Part shown: positions 23,074 to 36,620 of the stretch, piece after piece
How positions within the stretch are numbered: the stretch's first letter is position 1
Layout: each line of letters opens with the position of its first letter
DNA from: Apostichopus japonicus
Taxonomy: Eukaryota; Echinodermata; Holothuroidea; Aspidochirotida; Stichopodidae
Assembly (NCBI RefSeq): GCF_037975245.1
Contig: NC_092580.1
Location: 33,414,501-33,478,500 of the forward strand
Direction of reading: 5' to 3'
Length of the DNA: 64,000 bases
Position numbers and translations under genes: made by a program
The notes under the pieces: model-generated
Seen by the model: only the letters and a program-made list of their open reading frames with translations
What the model was told of the DNA's origin: nothing
Databases searched by the model: none

Positions 23074-23899
23074 CCATTACTGACAACAGTGTCCACTTCG
23101 CCTGTCTCACTTTTCTTAACGTTTTTAATTCTATTAACATGAATAATTCATGCTGGCTATATGCTAGAATGCTGTTAGCTGTCGAAGGTGTAATTTTTGG
23201 GTTGTCTTTTACAAGGTCATTACTGTTGGCCCCCAATTTTAGTATGCAAAACTTGAACAGTTTGTACAAAATACAATCCTGGGAAGGATGACTCTGCAAC
23301 TTCTTCTCATATACTTACAAGTATTTAATAAGTTTAACAAGTTGATAATAACTTAAATTCATTACCAACCCTCTAGAGGGTGGCACTAAAAATGGTGCCT
23401 AAAGTAAAGTGTGAGAATGAGTGACCATTTTTGGAAAGTCTAGCACATTTGGAGGAAAGACTGCTGATCTTCATTATAAATGCATTACATGAGCACAAGA
23501 AGTTGCACTGACATTCTGTAATGACAAATTTTGTCTCATTTTGATGTTTCTTTGGTTTTGAATTCCAATTAGCAATATTCTAAATATAATCAAAAGTTTC
23601 TGATATTAAATATGTACTCATAATTACTAAACAGCAAGAAAAGTAGGAAAGAAATCTAAGCATGGTTGAACACTAAAAGCCAACTAAACCTCTCTCACAC
23701 CTGATAATTTTCTGATTTTAAATTCAACAATCTTATTCCAGTGATCACAAAACTTGATTGTTCTCAATAGAAACCCCTTCACACACACACATTCTTAACT
23801 TCTCAGTTAATAAGTATTTAAGGCAGCTTGTAAAACAACTGCTCGACTCAAGGCACTTAACACATCTCATCTACCAATTCTACATATCTCAAATGTAAC

Positions 23900-26800
23900 T
23901 TAAACTTTGGACACCTCCCTTTGTTTCCCGTTTGGCAAAGTTTCTGCAAGTGGTGCCGGTTTGGGTTGTGGCTGACTGTATGTGAATATAGCTATAAGAA
24001 CTAGACCAGCACCGACGCAGAACTGTAAATTAATTGTGAAACCAAAGAGGTACACGGAGACTACCGTCGATATGATGATACTGAGAGAAGTCGCGAAGCC
24101 TTTCAAAATGTTATCCGCATATTTCACTACCACCGCTACCAAGAGGCCTCCAAAGGCTTGTAACCCTATCACGGTCCAGACGTACTTGGTGTAACCAAAG
24201 AAGAATCCCTTCTCCATGATATCGTCGCCGTCTTTCATCCACATCCCAATCAGACCAAAGAATACGCCAAAGAGACCCAACTGTACATTACGTAACCACA
24301 GCGACGCCGACGAGCCCTTCAGAATCTTCTCAAAATAGACACCGGCAAATCCGGAGCTAATACACGAGACTAGGACAGCTACCATTCCTGTGTAAGCACT
24401 CTGACTCTGCGATGTCTTCTCTTGGGCAGCTTTAGTAGGGTCGCTGGGCTGAATCTGGAAATTGGGTGGTAAACAAGAATTCAAGAAACAATTCAGCTAC
24501 ATGCTAAATGTAATGCAAAACTAATATCATTTCTCTCTTTTTGCAAAAATACAGAATATTAGAAGTCCATACAAGTAGTATCAAAGAAATAAAACAGAAA
24601 TAGAGAACAAAAAACTTTACCAAAATTTAAATGGGAATTCAGTATTTCCAACAACTCATTAAAACTCCTAAACCATTCCATAAAGTGCTTGCTTAGATGT
24701 TCCAACAATCTACACCTTGTAGGAGTTTATCTGACACTCACATATGAAAAAGAGGGACTTTTTTGTTGTTGTTGTTGTTGAGTATTTGAAATGTCAACAT
24801 GAAGGTGGGTGCCACTGGGTGGAAGGAATGGGGGAGGTGGGGGTGCGGGGTGTCAACACCGATGACCTTTAAGGAATTTCAGGAATAAGGTCCATGTAGA
24901 ATTAGCCATCATACAACAAGGATTTTCTTGAAGATGAGACTTGGGTGAAGAAACAGGAGATAAAGCTGGTATTCTGTTGGATTTAACTGATATCAAGAAC
25001 TCAAGAAAGAAGCTGAGGACTGTCTGATGAGAAAACTCTCTTTAGATGAAATATGTCTGTATATATAACCATTAACTCTGTCCTAGGTCTGATCGCACAC
25101 AGGTATTCTTTTCCACCGCCAAGCTGTTCTTATTTCTTCCATTAGAACAGATATTTACAGAGGGAGAGAAGCACAGAGAGAAGCATACCCAATAGTGTCA
25201 GATTATAAGCCGTAATAACTCAGCCACCCGAGAGTCGAACCTCGGGCTCAGAGCATGGATCAGAAGCTGAATTTCAGTTAGCCTTTAAGACAGCTATGTC
25301 TGAACGAGGAACAATTTAAAATGTTTGGGCCGGATTTCCTTCCCTGTGTATGAATTTGTAGCTTACCTGTACAATTGCTACACCGACAAAGAGTAGGAGA
25401 AGTGCTAACCACTGCATCTTAACCAGTCTCTTCCCTAACAAAAGCACACAGAACAGGGCAGTTGTTAAAATCTTCAGTTGATAAGACACCTGTAAAGAAA
25501 GAAACAAGTGTACTTTAAGTTTTTTTCACTGTTATTATTGTGAGTAAAAAGGCAAAGGAATTTTAAAGGTAGAACTGGATCTGAATCAGTGATGTCAGGA
25601 ATACAAGCCTGGCATTAAGCAATAATAAGTAGTCATTTTACTAATGATAGTAATATTTGATTTTTATATAGTGCCTTTACACCAGTGATAGGTCTCAAAG
25701 CGCTTTACAGACATTTTATTACCCCTGGTCAATGATAACCTGTCCCAGAGACAATCCCTCCAGTCGGCAGCAGTTATATACTGCGCCCAAGGACAAGTTA
25801 CCTCACAGGTACCCATTTACGCCCTGGGTGGAGAGAGGCAAGTGAGATAAAGCATCTTGCCCAAGAACACAACGTAATGAACCAGGCATGAATTGAACCA
25901 GCAATCCTTGGATCACGAGTTCGACGCATTAGCAAATTGGCCACCACGCTCTCGTACCCACTTATTAATATTGTATGATAAAATGTTGCTGCTGTTTATG
26001 CTTGAACTAATATTCACCAATTAAATGTTCATCATCACTTGAAAATATTAGAAAGAGGACAGAGTAGAGAAAACAGTTTGTATTATGAGATTGGAGTGGG
26101 GCAGGGGGGGGGGGTTGGTAAAGTTTATAGATTTAAAAGGGACAGTATTGATAATACTGGCACTGTATAAATAAGAGTAGAGGCAAGACAGCTTTTAATG
26201 GGTAATAGCATTTAGTAGGAGGTACTTCAGATTTGGGGTGGGTGTGGGGAGGGGATTACAGAAAACAGGGGCAAAGACCAGCATTCAAAAGGGGAACAGC
26301 ATACAGGAAACTGGAACGGTATAATATGGTAATATATAGTCTAAAGATGAATTTGTATTGTGTATACATAGGGACAGATCAGATGGAAGGGAAGAGGGGA
26401 GAGGGGGGGGGCAGCAACAGATTGGGCCTTTTAGGGAACATGGAATAATTTATGAAGACAGCACAGATTAGATGCGTGAAAGTAAAGATCAGATCAGATC
26501 AGAGCATATATGTATAATAATATGCAAGTATAGAAAAGAAAACTGTACAGACAGACAGACAGAGACGATAGAGGAAAGTGTAGACACTAAGGCAGTACAG
26601 AAGGGTACATCAATTACTTGATTGAATCAGTATCAATCACATTTGCCTCAAGGTTGACAGGTATTTACAAATGCAACCATTGCCACTGTTTGAAACTGTC
26701 AGACTTTCAGAATAAGTTTGAGTTTTATTTTATTTTTTTATATTCATACCAACCAGACCTATTTCTGTACTGTTCATACTAACCACACCTATTTCTGTAT

Positions 26801-29486
26801 TGTTCATACCAACCAGACCTATTTCTGTATTGTTCATACTAACCATACCTGTTTCTGTATTGTTCATACTAACCAGACCTATTTCTGTACTGTTCATATT
26901 AACCAGACCTATTCCTGTACTGTTCATACTAACCAGACCTATTTCTATTCATACCAACCATACCTAGTTCTGTACTGTTCATACTAACCAGACCTATTTC
27001 TGTACTGTTCATAATAACCAGACCTATTTCTGTACTGTTCATACTAACCATACCTATTTCTGTACTGTTCATACTAACCAGACCTATTTCTATTCATACT
27101 AACCATACCTATTTCTGTACTGTTCATACTAACCAGACCTATTTCTGTACTCTTCATACTAACCAGATCTATGTTTGTATTGACCAGTCCTGTCCCTGAA
27201 CTGTCCTTGCGGTGTCCATGTTGACCAAACACGTCTTTGTCATTTAACTTTTTCTACTATTGTCTTCATGTCCATGCTAACCCAGTCCTGTCTGCTTATT
27301 GTCACAATAATGGTCCTGTCCTTGTCTTGTTTGCCGTAATAAGTGTGTCTGCTGAACAAATCAATCTGTCTTGTTCCTATTGGCCACATCAGTTTGTCTG
27401 CTTCATACTGAACAAATTGATCAGATATCTAAACCATTTGCTACTTGGAAGACACTACAACTTAAAAAGTGTTGAATTCTTAAACTTCTCCTTGTTACTG
27501 TTGTTACTGTACTTGTACTGTTACTGTACTTGTACTGTTACTGTTACTGTACCTGAAATGTTGCTGCACTGAGGTTTGAAACAGCCACAAAGAGCAGGTT
27601 GTTTTGAATGGTATAAATACCAGATGGAATGGCTAGTTTGAATGTGTCTCTGGCTTCTGTGACAATACCATGCCAAAGGTAATTCAAATATTCCTTCACG
27701 TTTCCTCCCTTTTGAATGAAAATAATACAGAGGCAGGTCGACATCTTTACAAACTCTGTCACAATCACTGTTGTGGTTGAAAAGTAGAGTTTCCCAGCTT
27801 GTGTTCTTGTGTATCGCATCGTCAGAATCAGGGAGGCATTCTGAAGAACTAGCAGGACCAGGCTGATGTACTTGATGTTACAAAACCAATGTTTCTCTAT
27901 AGAAAAAAGAAGAAAATAATATGCAATATTATTTACTGGTTTACTGATCTTTGCCAAAAGTGTCCACTTCCCCCCCCCCCCCCTCTCTCTACCTCATTCC
28001 CAACTCTCCTTGAATTCCACCTCCTCTACCCAAGTAAGAGCAATAACTTGTTAATACATCATCAAATACAAATTGGATTAACCCTCCATCATAACTATCC
28101 TAAGAAATGACAATTTGTCCCAGTTGTGGTATAAAGATTTGAAGGTGATAGAGAATAAAGCTTATATCAAAGCTTCTTGTACAAAGTATGAAGCAGTTAA
28201 AATAAATATGGAATGCGAGGATGTTATAAGTTGGGAAAGTATTACACGTATTGCATTTATACACGATTAGACCAACCATCACCAATAATTGGTTGATATC
28301 TTTCCAAAGAAGGAATAAAGGAATGAGGTAGCCAGTACATCATATAAATCTTAACATAACTGGTATCACCTCATATATATGCTTTATAAAGGTTTACTCT
28401 AGAGGCCGAAAAAAAGCGACATGCTTTCCACTTTTTTTTCTCTCTTGCAATGGAAGCGAACAAAAACTGAAGATGGAATGGATTTGCTCATTTAGTGCAG
28501 AAAGTGCATTTGCAATTTAGGATTTTACACTGTATGTCTGCAGCGAGGTATTGACATATTTGAAAATATTGAACAATATTGCACAAAATCACTGAAAGAA
28601 GAAGGTGGGGAAAAATGCCTCTACCAAATGGTTCTTTGTTCAGCATTTGCTTAGAAATCAGTTATTTTTATGATTACAAATTGGCAGGTTACAAGACATT
28701 TTCTTGTTGTCCAAAAGCGTCAGTTGATGTTGACAATTTGCAAAGCTGTTGGCAGCTTTAGGGAGTTTGGCTTTAAATGCATCAACTGCAGATAAAAATA
28801 AAACTTTTGTGCATGAAGTTGTGCTATGCATCTTTGCAGCAAAATTTACTTTTTTTTCCCTCTCTGTCTAGCATATATACATATGAAGCAGATGTAGCGT
28901 TCTGTTTGTTTGCAGACTGCTTCAAGTATTTACAGTGTATAACTGTTTGATCAGTTGTCAGACAGGGTGGGAGTTGAGAAGGTGAGGATAAACACTTTGA
29001 CTCCAAAATTGATCTAGTGTTCTCTGTGAATGTATTCAGTATGTACAGTAAGTATCAAGTGTCTGATCTATACCAAATGTATACATGTGTCAACTGTAGC
29101 CTATGGGTGTTTAGTAGTAACTTTCTACTTTTAGACAATACAAATACATATATATATAGATAGATCAATTATATCTATATATATATATATATATTGATAG
29201 ATATATTTATATATAGATAGATATATTTATATAAATAGATATATTTATGGTAATCAAACCCCGGATCTTGTGTCACAGATCGAAGTCTGTACCACTCCAC
29301 CACAGTGATTCTACTGGTGTGTGAATGCGTATGAACTGGCTTTGTATAACTGTTACTGAGTGCGTATTACCCAAGTGTGCTCTTGGTGCTTTAAATCTGA
29401 CAATTTACACAGAATGGTCCAAAAGGTCCCAAAAGGACGAAACTGGTCATGAAGTGGAAATTTTCTGGTGTGTTGATCGTTATTAA

Positions 29487-29557
<71 letters not shown>

Positions 29558-29569
29558 TATATATATATA

Positions 29570-29604
<35 letters not shown>

Positions 29605-31833
29605 AAATATATATGTATATATAATTGAAATCGTAATGAGTTGGAAAATCAAGAACAGAGAAAAAAACTTCCAGCCTCCACTGGGGTTCGAACCTGAGCC
29701 TCCCGCTTTATATGCGGACACCCTAACCACTAGGCTATGGACGCTGATTGCATGTCCAGAGGTTCAAAACCGGTAAGTAAGGTGGTAATTCCATTGTAGG
29801 GTTTGTCACCTGTATCGAACAATACTAGTCCTGTTTTGGTGACATATTTTGCCTTACTCTACAGATTAAATATAATGCTAACCAACATGAAATCATTTGT
29901 GATAAGATTCCTAAAGCGGGATCTCGAAAAAGATACTTTGAACAGACTTTATGTTAATGAAATGGAGGTAAACAACAAAGGCAAATGAATATATATATAT
30001 ATATATATATATATACATTTACTTATAATGTTAACCAGGTCAAGTTTAAACTTAAATTCATGTTTCTTTCAGGAAGTGTCTATTGGAAGGGCAGGGGTGG
30101 GGGTATGACAATTAACAACTCTACTTTATCTGTCTAGATTCCTGATTACAGCCTTCATAGGTATATATGAGTTCAATCAAACAGTGACCAGTGGCATGAA
30201 TAATGTGTAGTTGAGTTTTACATTTTTTTTCGTTAAATTTGCACTTTCTTCGCACTTTTCTTAACTTCACACATTCACTTTTACGTAACTTTAAACTGTT
30301 ATTTTTCCTTGAGCTTCAAACGTTTTTACAGAGAATGTGTGAATTTAAGAAAGTACAAGTTTGAAGTTAAGGAAAAAATAGAAAGTGTAATTTTCAGACA
30401 AAGCGACGTGTGGCTTTAAAGAAAAGTGAGGGTGTTACATTAAGGAAAGGTAAAAAGTGTGAATTCAAGAAAGGTGAAAGTGTCAATATTTGTTTTAATC
30501 AGTGAATGTGTGACTGTAAGAAAAACTCAAAGTAGTTTGGCATTTCAGTACTTCCATAGCTCTCAGCATGCATAAACACTTTTTTCCTTTCATATACAGG
30601 ACGGACATACAGTATTGTCTTTTGCAACATAGAGAAAGCATGTTTCTGTGGCTTGAGAAAATAAAATGAAGCAACTTAGATGACCTTTTACTATTGTCAC
30701 TGCTGAAAATCACATGATGGCTCAAAATGTTGCACTTACAAAGTTAGCGACAAACCCTATGCCTATTGGTCACATTTAATCACATGACCTCTTCTTCATC
30801 GGTATAGAAGTCAATAGTAGCTATACAGTATACATGAAGAACAAGGTGTAATGCCAATTCAACGTATTACAAAACACATATTAACATATAGATAGAGATA
30901 TATTTTGATATATATAGGGACCCTGGGTAAGCAGTTGATCAACAGATAAATGTACCGTAACCATTGTATAGCTTGATAAAAACACTGTTGTTACACCCAC
31001 AAGTACACCACCCAGCCTAATGCATGAAAACTATCGCAGCAATACCCATACCATGATCAGTTTTTGAGGGTATTGTTGATAAACATATGGCAAATAACAA
31101 CAAGAAAGGATATTTTGAAGGTCCCACCAGAAAAAGTATTCAATGGTTTGCACTTCAAATAACGTTAATCTCCGAGATAAGAGAGTAATGCCACTAATCT
31201 CTTGAAAGAATGTAGCAAGTAATTAGAATTTACAGTGTGAGAGTCCTGAGAGGTCATTGACAGAGCTATTAACAAATTGCTTTTTGCTCGAAATTTGTTT
31301 TGGACACTATCAGAAATGGAGAACAAAACTTAAGAAAATTTACAAAACTGGTGCAGCTGCTACAAAATCCAATTAATATCAACACAGTGCACTGAGTGCA
31401 TTTTTTCTTTATCAAAGCACCCAAAACAGTTGACTCACTCAAATGTATTTTACACCAATCACTTGAATGTGAGACTTCACAAGAATCAAAACAAAATTCA
31501 TCCTGTCCTAGATATTAAAGGCAAATTAGGTTAGGCTTTGAAAGTTACTGCAGATCTAGGTTAAGTGCTTTGAGGAGTGGCAGACAAGCCTGTTGACTTT
31601 CTCTTTATATGAAGGTATTCATAACCTATTCTCGCAGTTGACAGACACTTATAAATGGAGTAGAGGATATACATTTAGTATGAGCTTAGGTCATGTGTGG
31701 AATGTATGCTATTTTTACTAACACCACCACCTTCTATCATGATTCCTGAAAGATTAAAATAACTGGTTTTTCTGTTCCATATTCAAATTCTATGCACCAT
31801 CCTTACCTTTATTAATATCAGGCATTGCAGACT
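23900..31833 (-). CDS. SLC35A2: UDP-galactose translocator, SLC35A2-like, four coding exons
   Basis: A Golgi nucleotide-sugar antiporter that brings UDP-galactose into the lumen in exchange for UMP, supplying galactosyltransferases. Minus-strand exons are 31833-31807 (ATG at 31825-31823), 27896-27553, 25489-25367 and 24454-23900. Borders are AG/GT and phases 1, 0, 0 agree, giving 346 residues, close to the family length. Family blocks seen: [21 protein letters not shown] in exon 2, SNLSAATFQ joined to [13 protein letters not shown] across an exon junction, [15 protein letters not shown] at 197-211, and [15 protein letters not shown] at 273-287. About ten hydrophobic membrane spans fit the family. 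The blocks KGSS, GNVK and FFFGYT favour A2 over the UDP-GlcNAc transporter A3. The C-terminus lacks the KVKGS end of a mammalian isoform. The first coding exon is tiny (19 coding nt) and its exon starts at 31833 after an acceptor, so an upstream non-coding exon exists. Confidence 0.93.
25200..25262 (-). repeat. Possible tRNA-derived SINE fragment
   Basis: The minus strand reads GAGGTTCGACTC, a B-box-like motif. No convincing A box could be placed, so this is only a weak call. Confidence 0.3.
25650..25962 (-). mobile_element. tRNA-derived SINE in a transporter intron
   Basis: On the minus strand the head GTGGTGGCCAATTTGCTAAT (A-box like) is followed by GGTTCAATTC (B-box like). A conserved body comes next, with CTTGGGCAAGATGC, GTAAATGGGTACC and CAAAGCGCTTTGAGACC-like blocks (the last read as AAAGCGCTTTG on either strand). 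This is the layout of a tRNA-headed SINE. It lies in the intron between exons 25489 and 27553. Confidence 0.7.
26742..27180. repeat. 30-bp minisatellite, about 14 units
   Basis: Unit TTCATACTAACCAGACCTAT plus TTCTGTACTG, with two shortened units near 26940 and 27090. It lies in an intron of the transporter gene. Confidence 0.95.
27493..27553. repeat. TTACTGTAC/TTGTACTG microsatellite abutting a splice donor
   Basis: Alternating TTACTG and TTGTACTG units run up to the transporter exon ending at 27553. Read on the minus strand the intron begins GTACAGTAACAGTAACAG, so the donor belongs to the repeat. Confidence 0.8.
29150..29250. repeat. TA/GATA-rich simple repeat
   Basis: TATATA, TAGATAGA and TATTTATA units, imperfect. 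Confidence 0.85.
29262..29330 (-). repeat. tRNA-like SINE head
   Basis: The minus strand reads TGGTGGAGTGGTACAG (A-box like), an ACAGA/TCTGT stem, then GGGTTTGATTACC (B-box like). The arms are too degenerate for a functional tRNA. Confidence 0.5.
29413..29755 (-). mobile_element. tRNA-derived SINE with internal TA microsatellite
   Basis: The tRNA-like head at 29744-29674 reads TAGCCTAGTGGTTAGGGTGT (A box) and GGTTCGAACCC (B box). The acceptor arms GCGTCCA and TGGAGGC pair at six of seven positions, but the T stem is degraded. A body (CTTGATTTTCCAACTCATTA) follows, then a TA tract (29491-29622), then a tail with CACCAGAAAATTTCCACTTC. A rearranged copy is at 50600-50885. Confidence 0.75.
29491..29622. 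repeat. TA dinucleotide tract
   Basis: About 130 bp of nearly pure TA inside the SINE. Confidence 0.95.
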
Positions 31834-34800
31834 CTGTAAACATAACATGAAAACCAAGAGAATATGTTTGTCATAACAAGGTATTATACTTTTTTAACAA
31901 ATTTCAAACAATAAAATAAAATAAAACAAAGACTGACACAAAATAACATCTATATATGATATATCTTTCCTGAGGCAGTACCTAGCTAGGGGATGTTAGT
32001 TCAAAAGAATAACTCTATGTGGAATATCGAGATGGGTAGGTTGTCTTTGGAAACTTGGCAACTATATCTAACTGACTGTGCATCTCAACACATAACACAG
32101 TGCATCAATCATTATTAATGGGGTAAGCAGGTCCATAAAACGGGTTATGTTAAATCCAGAAGGGGTCTGTTAACATACTGTATGGGTGAAAGCATGGTGT
32201 AGCAGTTGGAGTGTCTGCCCCACAACCTCTAGGTTTATGGTTCGGCACCTCACAAGGAACCACATAATCTCCTGACCTTTTCAAAATTGCTGCTTTCAAG
32301 TGTTGTTCAGTGGAGTCTTACATGGATTTGGTATTTCTTGTTTGCAAATTTGGAAATGGGGTTTTTAAACAACATCATTCACCGTAACTACACTGCAGTG
32401 ATAATAATCGGGGTGCCTTTACTGTACATCCCTACGTAACACACAGAAAGGTCAGATACTGAGGTACACAATTGTCCATCAGATGGGGAAGTCAAACGTA
32501 TGTCTAAGGAGACAGGATTGGGTGGGACAATAACACGTCTGCATGGTAATATTCTGAAGACATATCAAAGAGAGATAGTTTGGTATAAGCCGGTGTTCAT
32601 CCTCACTCAGTTTCAAATCAGCTTCTGTTGGCTTCCTACCAGTTGGGATTCACTAAACTGAATTTACTGAAACATTTTACTATCTTATATACACACTTTC
32701 AAGACAGTGAAATCAGGTCTTAAATTGCCATCTCAAGCAAAAAATTTAAAACTATCTGAATATTCCTGACCTCAGCCCCAACCAAGGCAGGGCTGAGGTC
32801 ATTTGTCCTGGGCTTTATCAACACTTCTACATTTGTCTCTGTGAGTCTGTGAATGGAAGAAACTGCAAGGTTCTAGGCCAGTTTCAATGATAAAGTCAAT
32901 TTTTTTCTATAGGTATTGCTATTCAAAGAAAAATCAGCTGTTCATGAAAACAGAAGATACTTTAGTAAATTACTGTATATTGCATATTAGTTCCTGTCTG
33001 TTAATTTTATGATTTAACTTTTAAAGCAAATATTACAGTTATTGCAAATAACTTTGGTTACCAAAGCTGAGGAGTACTGTACAATGGCAGATACCCACTT
33101 TGAAGAGTACAGTGTTACAAATGGCAGGTACTGTAGGGGGGGGGGGGGAGGTGAGATAGGGAGGGGGGAAATGTAGTGGATATGAAAATACACATCTATT
33201 ACAGGAAGTAATACTTTTGTCCTTACCCCACTTACGTCTCTTCTGTTTTAATAAAGTCTTGAAGCTTTTGATATAAAGAATGTTTATTAATTATTTTTAA
33301 TAATTTACGGCTGAAAAGGTTGAATTTTCTCAGTTTTTTATTTTTATTTATTTACAGTATTTATTCGCATTTTTATCCAGGGTTGCTTACTCAGCAGAAG
33401 CTGGTTTCCAATAAGACCCTGCTTTTTACATTAAACGTTACACATCTTGCAAGTTGCCATCTTGCATGTGATTGATGGCATTTGAAAAAAAGGGTCTGGG
33501 ACGACGGAATATTGAGAAATCCAATCATACTCATATTTCTTTACAGGGAATAATAAATTGTAAAAATTTTGCATAGCACTTTGGATGGCTCTTAATGAAG
33601 ATTATGATTTCTGTGGACAAAGCCTGCAATAAATCTAGTTACAGTTGTTTAGTAAGTTGCTCATTTTGCATAGCATTTAGCATTAACCATCACACAGTGA
33701 TACATCTACACAATATTAGTTTGATCTATTACAATATTATTTGCCAAAGAACTACATTTTGGATTTGGTCTATTTTAGTAATCCACCAAATGCACAATAG
33801 CAGCTTTTTGATATGATTATGTCCCATGCAAAAAAAATGGCTCCTTTTTAAAGGAGCATAATATTGCATTCAAATATCTGCCCAAGGTGACACCTTCATA
33901 CCATTAATTGTGATCTTTACGCTACTCCAAACATGTACCAAACATATTTTGGGCGAAAACACGTCTCGAATCTTACGAAAATTAGCAAAAAGGATGAACA
34001 TTTTCGTCAGCAAAATAGCTAACTATCCAACAGTAAGCCATGCCTATAAACATTCTTACTAAGTTGTACAACATATGCACTTCATGCAGAAAGGTCCTGT
34101 CCCCTCAACACTATGCAATATGTAAGAAATACCTGGATTATTCACCATACCATAAAACAGTACCATTGTATATGTACAGAAAGGTAAGTACACAGTGTAA
34201 TGCATTATGTAATCCTATCTGAACGTTATACACTGCTGCATATTGCAATGAAGTCTGTTCATTTATATAGCAACACTAACTGGCTTTTCAATTAGAAACT
34301 AAACCCTTTCAAATGTTACATGAAACTTAACTGTACAAAATTTACCATATACACAAAGAAAACATGAGCAAAACTATCACATTTTATGAAAAATCCAAGC
34401 TAATTAGTTTACCTGTTGTCAATCAGGAATTGGACATAACAGAAAATACCCAGAGTCCTGACACTGATTGGTCGATTGAACAAAATTGACCAAATTGAAC
34501 AATTTGAAATTTTGGGAACAGTTAGCAAAATGTTCAGAAAATACTGTGGATTATATTGAAGGCCTAATGCCTTAGGACTATAGGGTAGGGCTAGCATATC
34601 TTTTATTGTATTTATGTGCATTGCATAATTTGCCATGATTGATTCATTTCATTCACTACATACGAATAATTGGCCAACACTAGCTAATGTTAGTGACACA
34701 CTTATCATAGTATGTATAGACTGCCAATAATAAACCTATGATTTGCCCGAGTTAGGCTAGCTAGCTCGTTCATGTTTATGAAAGCTTCACTAGGCATCAC

Positions 34801-36473
34801 GAATATTTGTTTACATCTACTAAGAGGTTGTTTTCTTCTTGTTGGAGGTTTTAATTGGCTGCTATCGTTACCTGTACAGGAAATTACTAAAACGCACCGT
34901 TCAGTATCATCTAGTAGTTTTAGGCCTAGTACATCAATGTAGTATAACATGAGTGAAACAGGCGCATTTGTAATTGTCTGACGTCACTTGATAGAAATAA
35001 TTTAAATTGGTTGAGCTTAAAGCATGAATGACAAATGTTTGGTTTTTATGCATAACTGGTTTGGGCCAACAAAACTGTAAATTTTTACGAAAAGGTTAAT
35101 GCCTCGTTAATTAAAGTTTGCCGAGTAAAAATTCTATTACTGTACAGTGTATTCTCTTGAATCATCAATTTCAAGTTGCTGATATGTAAGTGAATGTAAG
35201 TGACAATGGAATGCTAAAAAAAATGCCAGATACAACACATAATGTGTAGGTAGGACGATATATGGTATTTAACTTCACAACAATTAGAGAAATGGGTCAT
35301 TTGAAGCTAATGAAGATATCTTTGTGTTTGCTCTATGGTTAAGTTTTATCCTTCAGTTATGTGATTTTAGTTTTTTACCAATGTTTTGATCAAATTCTGA
35401 CATCTCCAATAAGACAGGTTTAGGTTGTAGAGGTCTTGAGTCAAAATAGTCAAAGCAAGGGAAACTTTTGCAATTTAAGTTGACTGTCTAATTCCAGGAA
35501 ATTCTTGAAAAAAAGTTGTGAAAGTACCTCAAAATATAACATTAATGTTGGTCTCTTTCATTGTATGAAGTTTATCCAATTTCACTGAGGTTATGTTGGT
35601 TAAAGTTAATGATTGAAAAAGATTGCAAAAACTAAAATAAATGGCAGCTCTACAAAGTCTATTAGCACAGCTACATATGTTTACCACAGTACATTAAGTT
35701 AGACCATGGGAACGAAAGTTTAGATTTTTCATGCAAACAGTTTCAACATACCGGTGTATAGGCCCTATGTTTTGAATGCTACTGATAAGAAATGGCACTG
35801 GTGCGACACTGTATCACTGATCAGTTTTGGCGACTACTGCATGCACGAAGGTACTAGCCTACGTGATAAATGAGTAATTACCCTTCACCGCTGCTTGTTG
35901 ATTTGAAACTTGCATTTCTTTGATTGTGATCTGCTATATTTATATGGTTGACAAAATTTAAGTTTTAAGTCATATATAACTTTTGGCCTAGCCTAGGTCA
36001 ACAGGTTTGTGATGTTGAGATACCGATAATGTACAATGAGATTGTGTATGATGATCTATTATGGAATGCAATTAAATGACAATGTACCATACAACTATTA
36101 GTACTAAGCAGTCTTTATAATTTAGTGTACACTATCTATTCTAGTGCCTACGCCTAAGTTGGGCCTTGGCTAGTCTTAGTACTAGTAGTACTCTAGTCTT
36201 ACACTTAACGTTTATCTTATTAAGTGTTACCACTTTTCTCAGTATCGGTTTCTCGACCAATTTCGACCTTTACTGATGCCATTTCCGACTATGACAATTG
36301 CCAAGTTGAAAATGTCTATTTTTGCAGATCCAATATAGTGGCAACATTTGACAGCACCGCCGTTTGTATATTTTAGACACTTTCAGCAGGTTATTTCACC
36401 AGTTCAACATTAGGCCAACGCTAGGCTGTGTAAAACAGATACGATAACTTTCGGTTATGCCAATTTCCTCAAA
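31834..36473 (-). other. Likely 5' intron of the transporter gene, no extra gene recognised
   Basis: AT-rich sequence with a long G run at 33139-33149. No coding exon or RNA gene could be supported on either strand. Confidence 0.4.
32190..32262 (+). repeat. Possible tRNA-derived SINE head
   Basis: GTGTAGCAGTTGGAGTGTCT resembles an A box and ATGGTTCGGCACC a B box at about tRNA spacing. Degenerate. Confidence 0.35.
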
Positions 36474-36479
36474 GCTCAC

Positions 36480-36620
36480 CGTCATATCATAACACTGTTC
36501 AGGCCTCATTGAAGTTAGCAGCCACTAACAGCAGACACTAACAGCAGCCACTAAGAGGAAAAGGACAGTGAGACATGACGCACAGTACTGCCACTGCGGT
36601 GTGCGTGTTATACTGACACG
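36480..36620 (-). promoter_or_regulatory. Candidate first non-coding exon and promoter of the transporter
   Basis: The minus strand shows a good donor, GACG followed by GTGAGC, at 36480/36479. It lies downstream of a comparatively GC-rich stretch rich in GCAGCCACTAA-type repeats. The transporter needs an upstream non-coding exon, and this is the best-looking site, but it is inference without transcript support. Confidence 0.3.

Larger units (their letters stand above)
19000..23899 (-). other. Possible long 3' UTR or downstream region of the UDP-galactose transporter
   Basis: AT-rich, non-coding sequence between the transporter stop codon and about 19.0 kb. On the minus strand an AATAAA lies at about 19021-19026, followed by a region without other landmarks, so one possibility is a very long 3' UTR of about 4.9 kb. 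The true polyadenylation site cannot be decided from sequence alone. Confidence 0.3.
27897..31806 (-). other. Intron 2 of the transporter gene
   Basis: About 3.9 kb of intron containing microsatellites and two tRNA-headed SINE copies (29262-29330 and 29413-29755) but no extra exon that I could support. Confidence 0.6.

Noticed and set aside
22768-23142. Open frame with repeated NNASHDP
   Set aside because: Produced by the 21-bp minisatellite, whose length is a multiple of three; no coding context.
26742-27180. Regular 30-bp repeats that resemble a CRISPR array
   Set aside because: Units are contiguous without unique spacers and the window is eukaryotic.
29674-29744. A functional tRNA gene
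   Set aside because: A and B boxes and an acceptor stem are present, but the T stem is mismatched and the unit continues into a SINE body.
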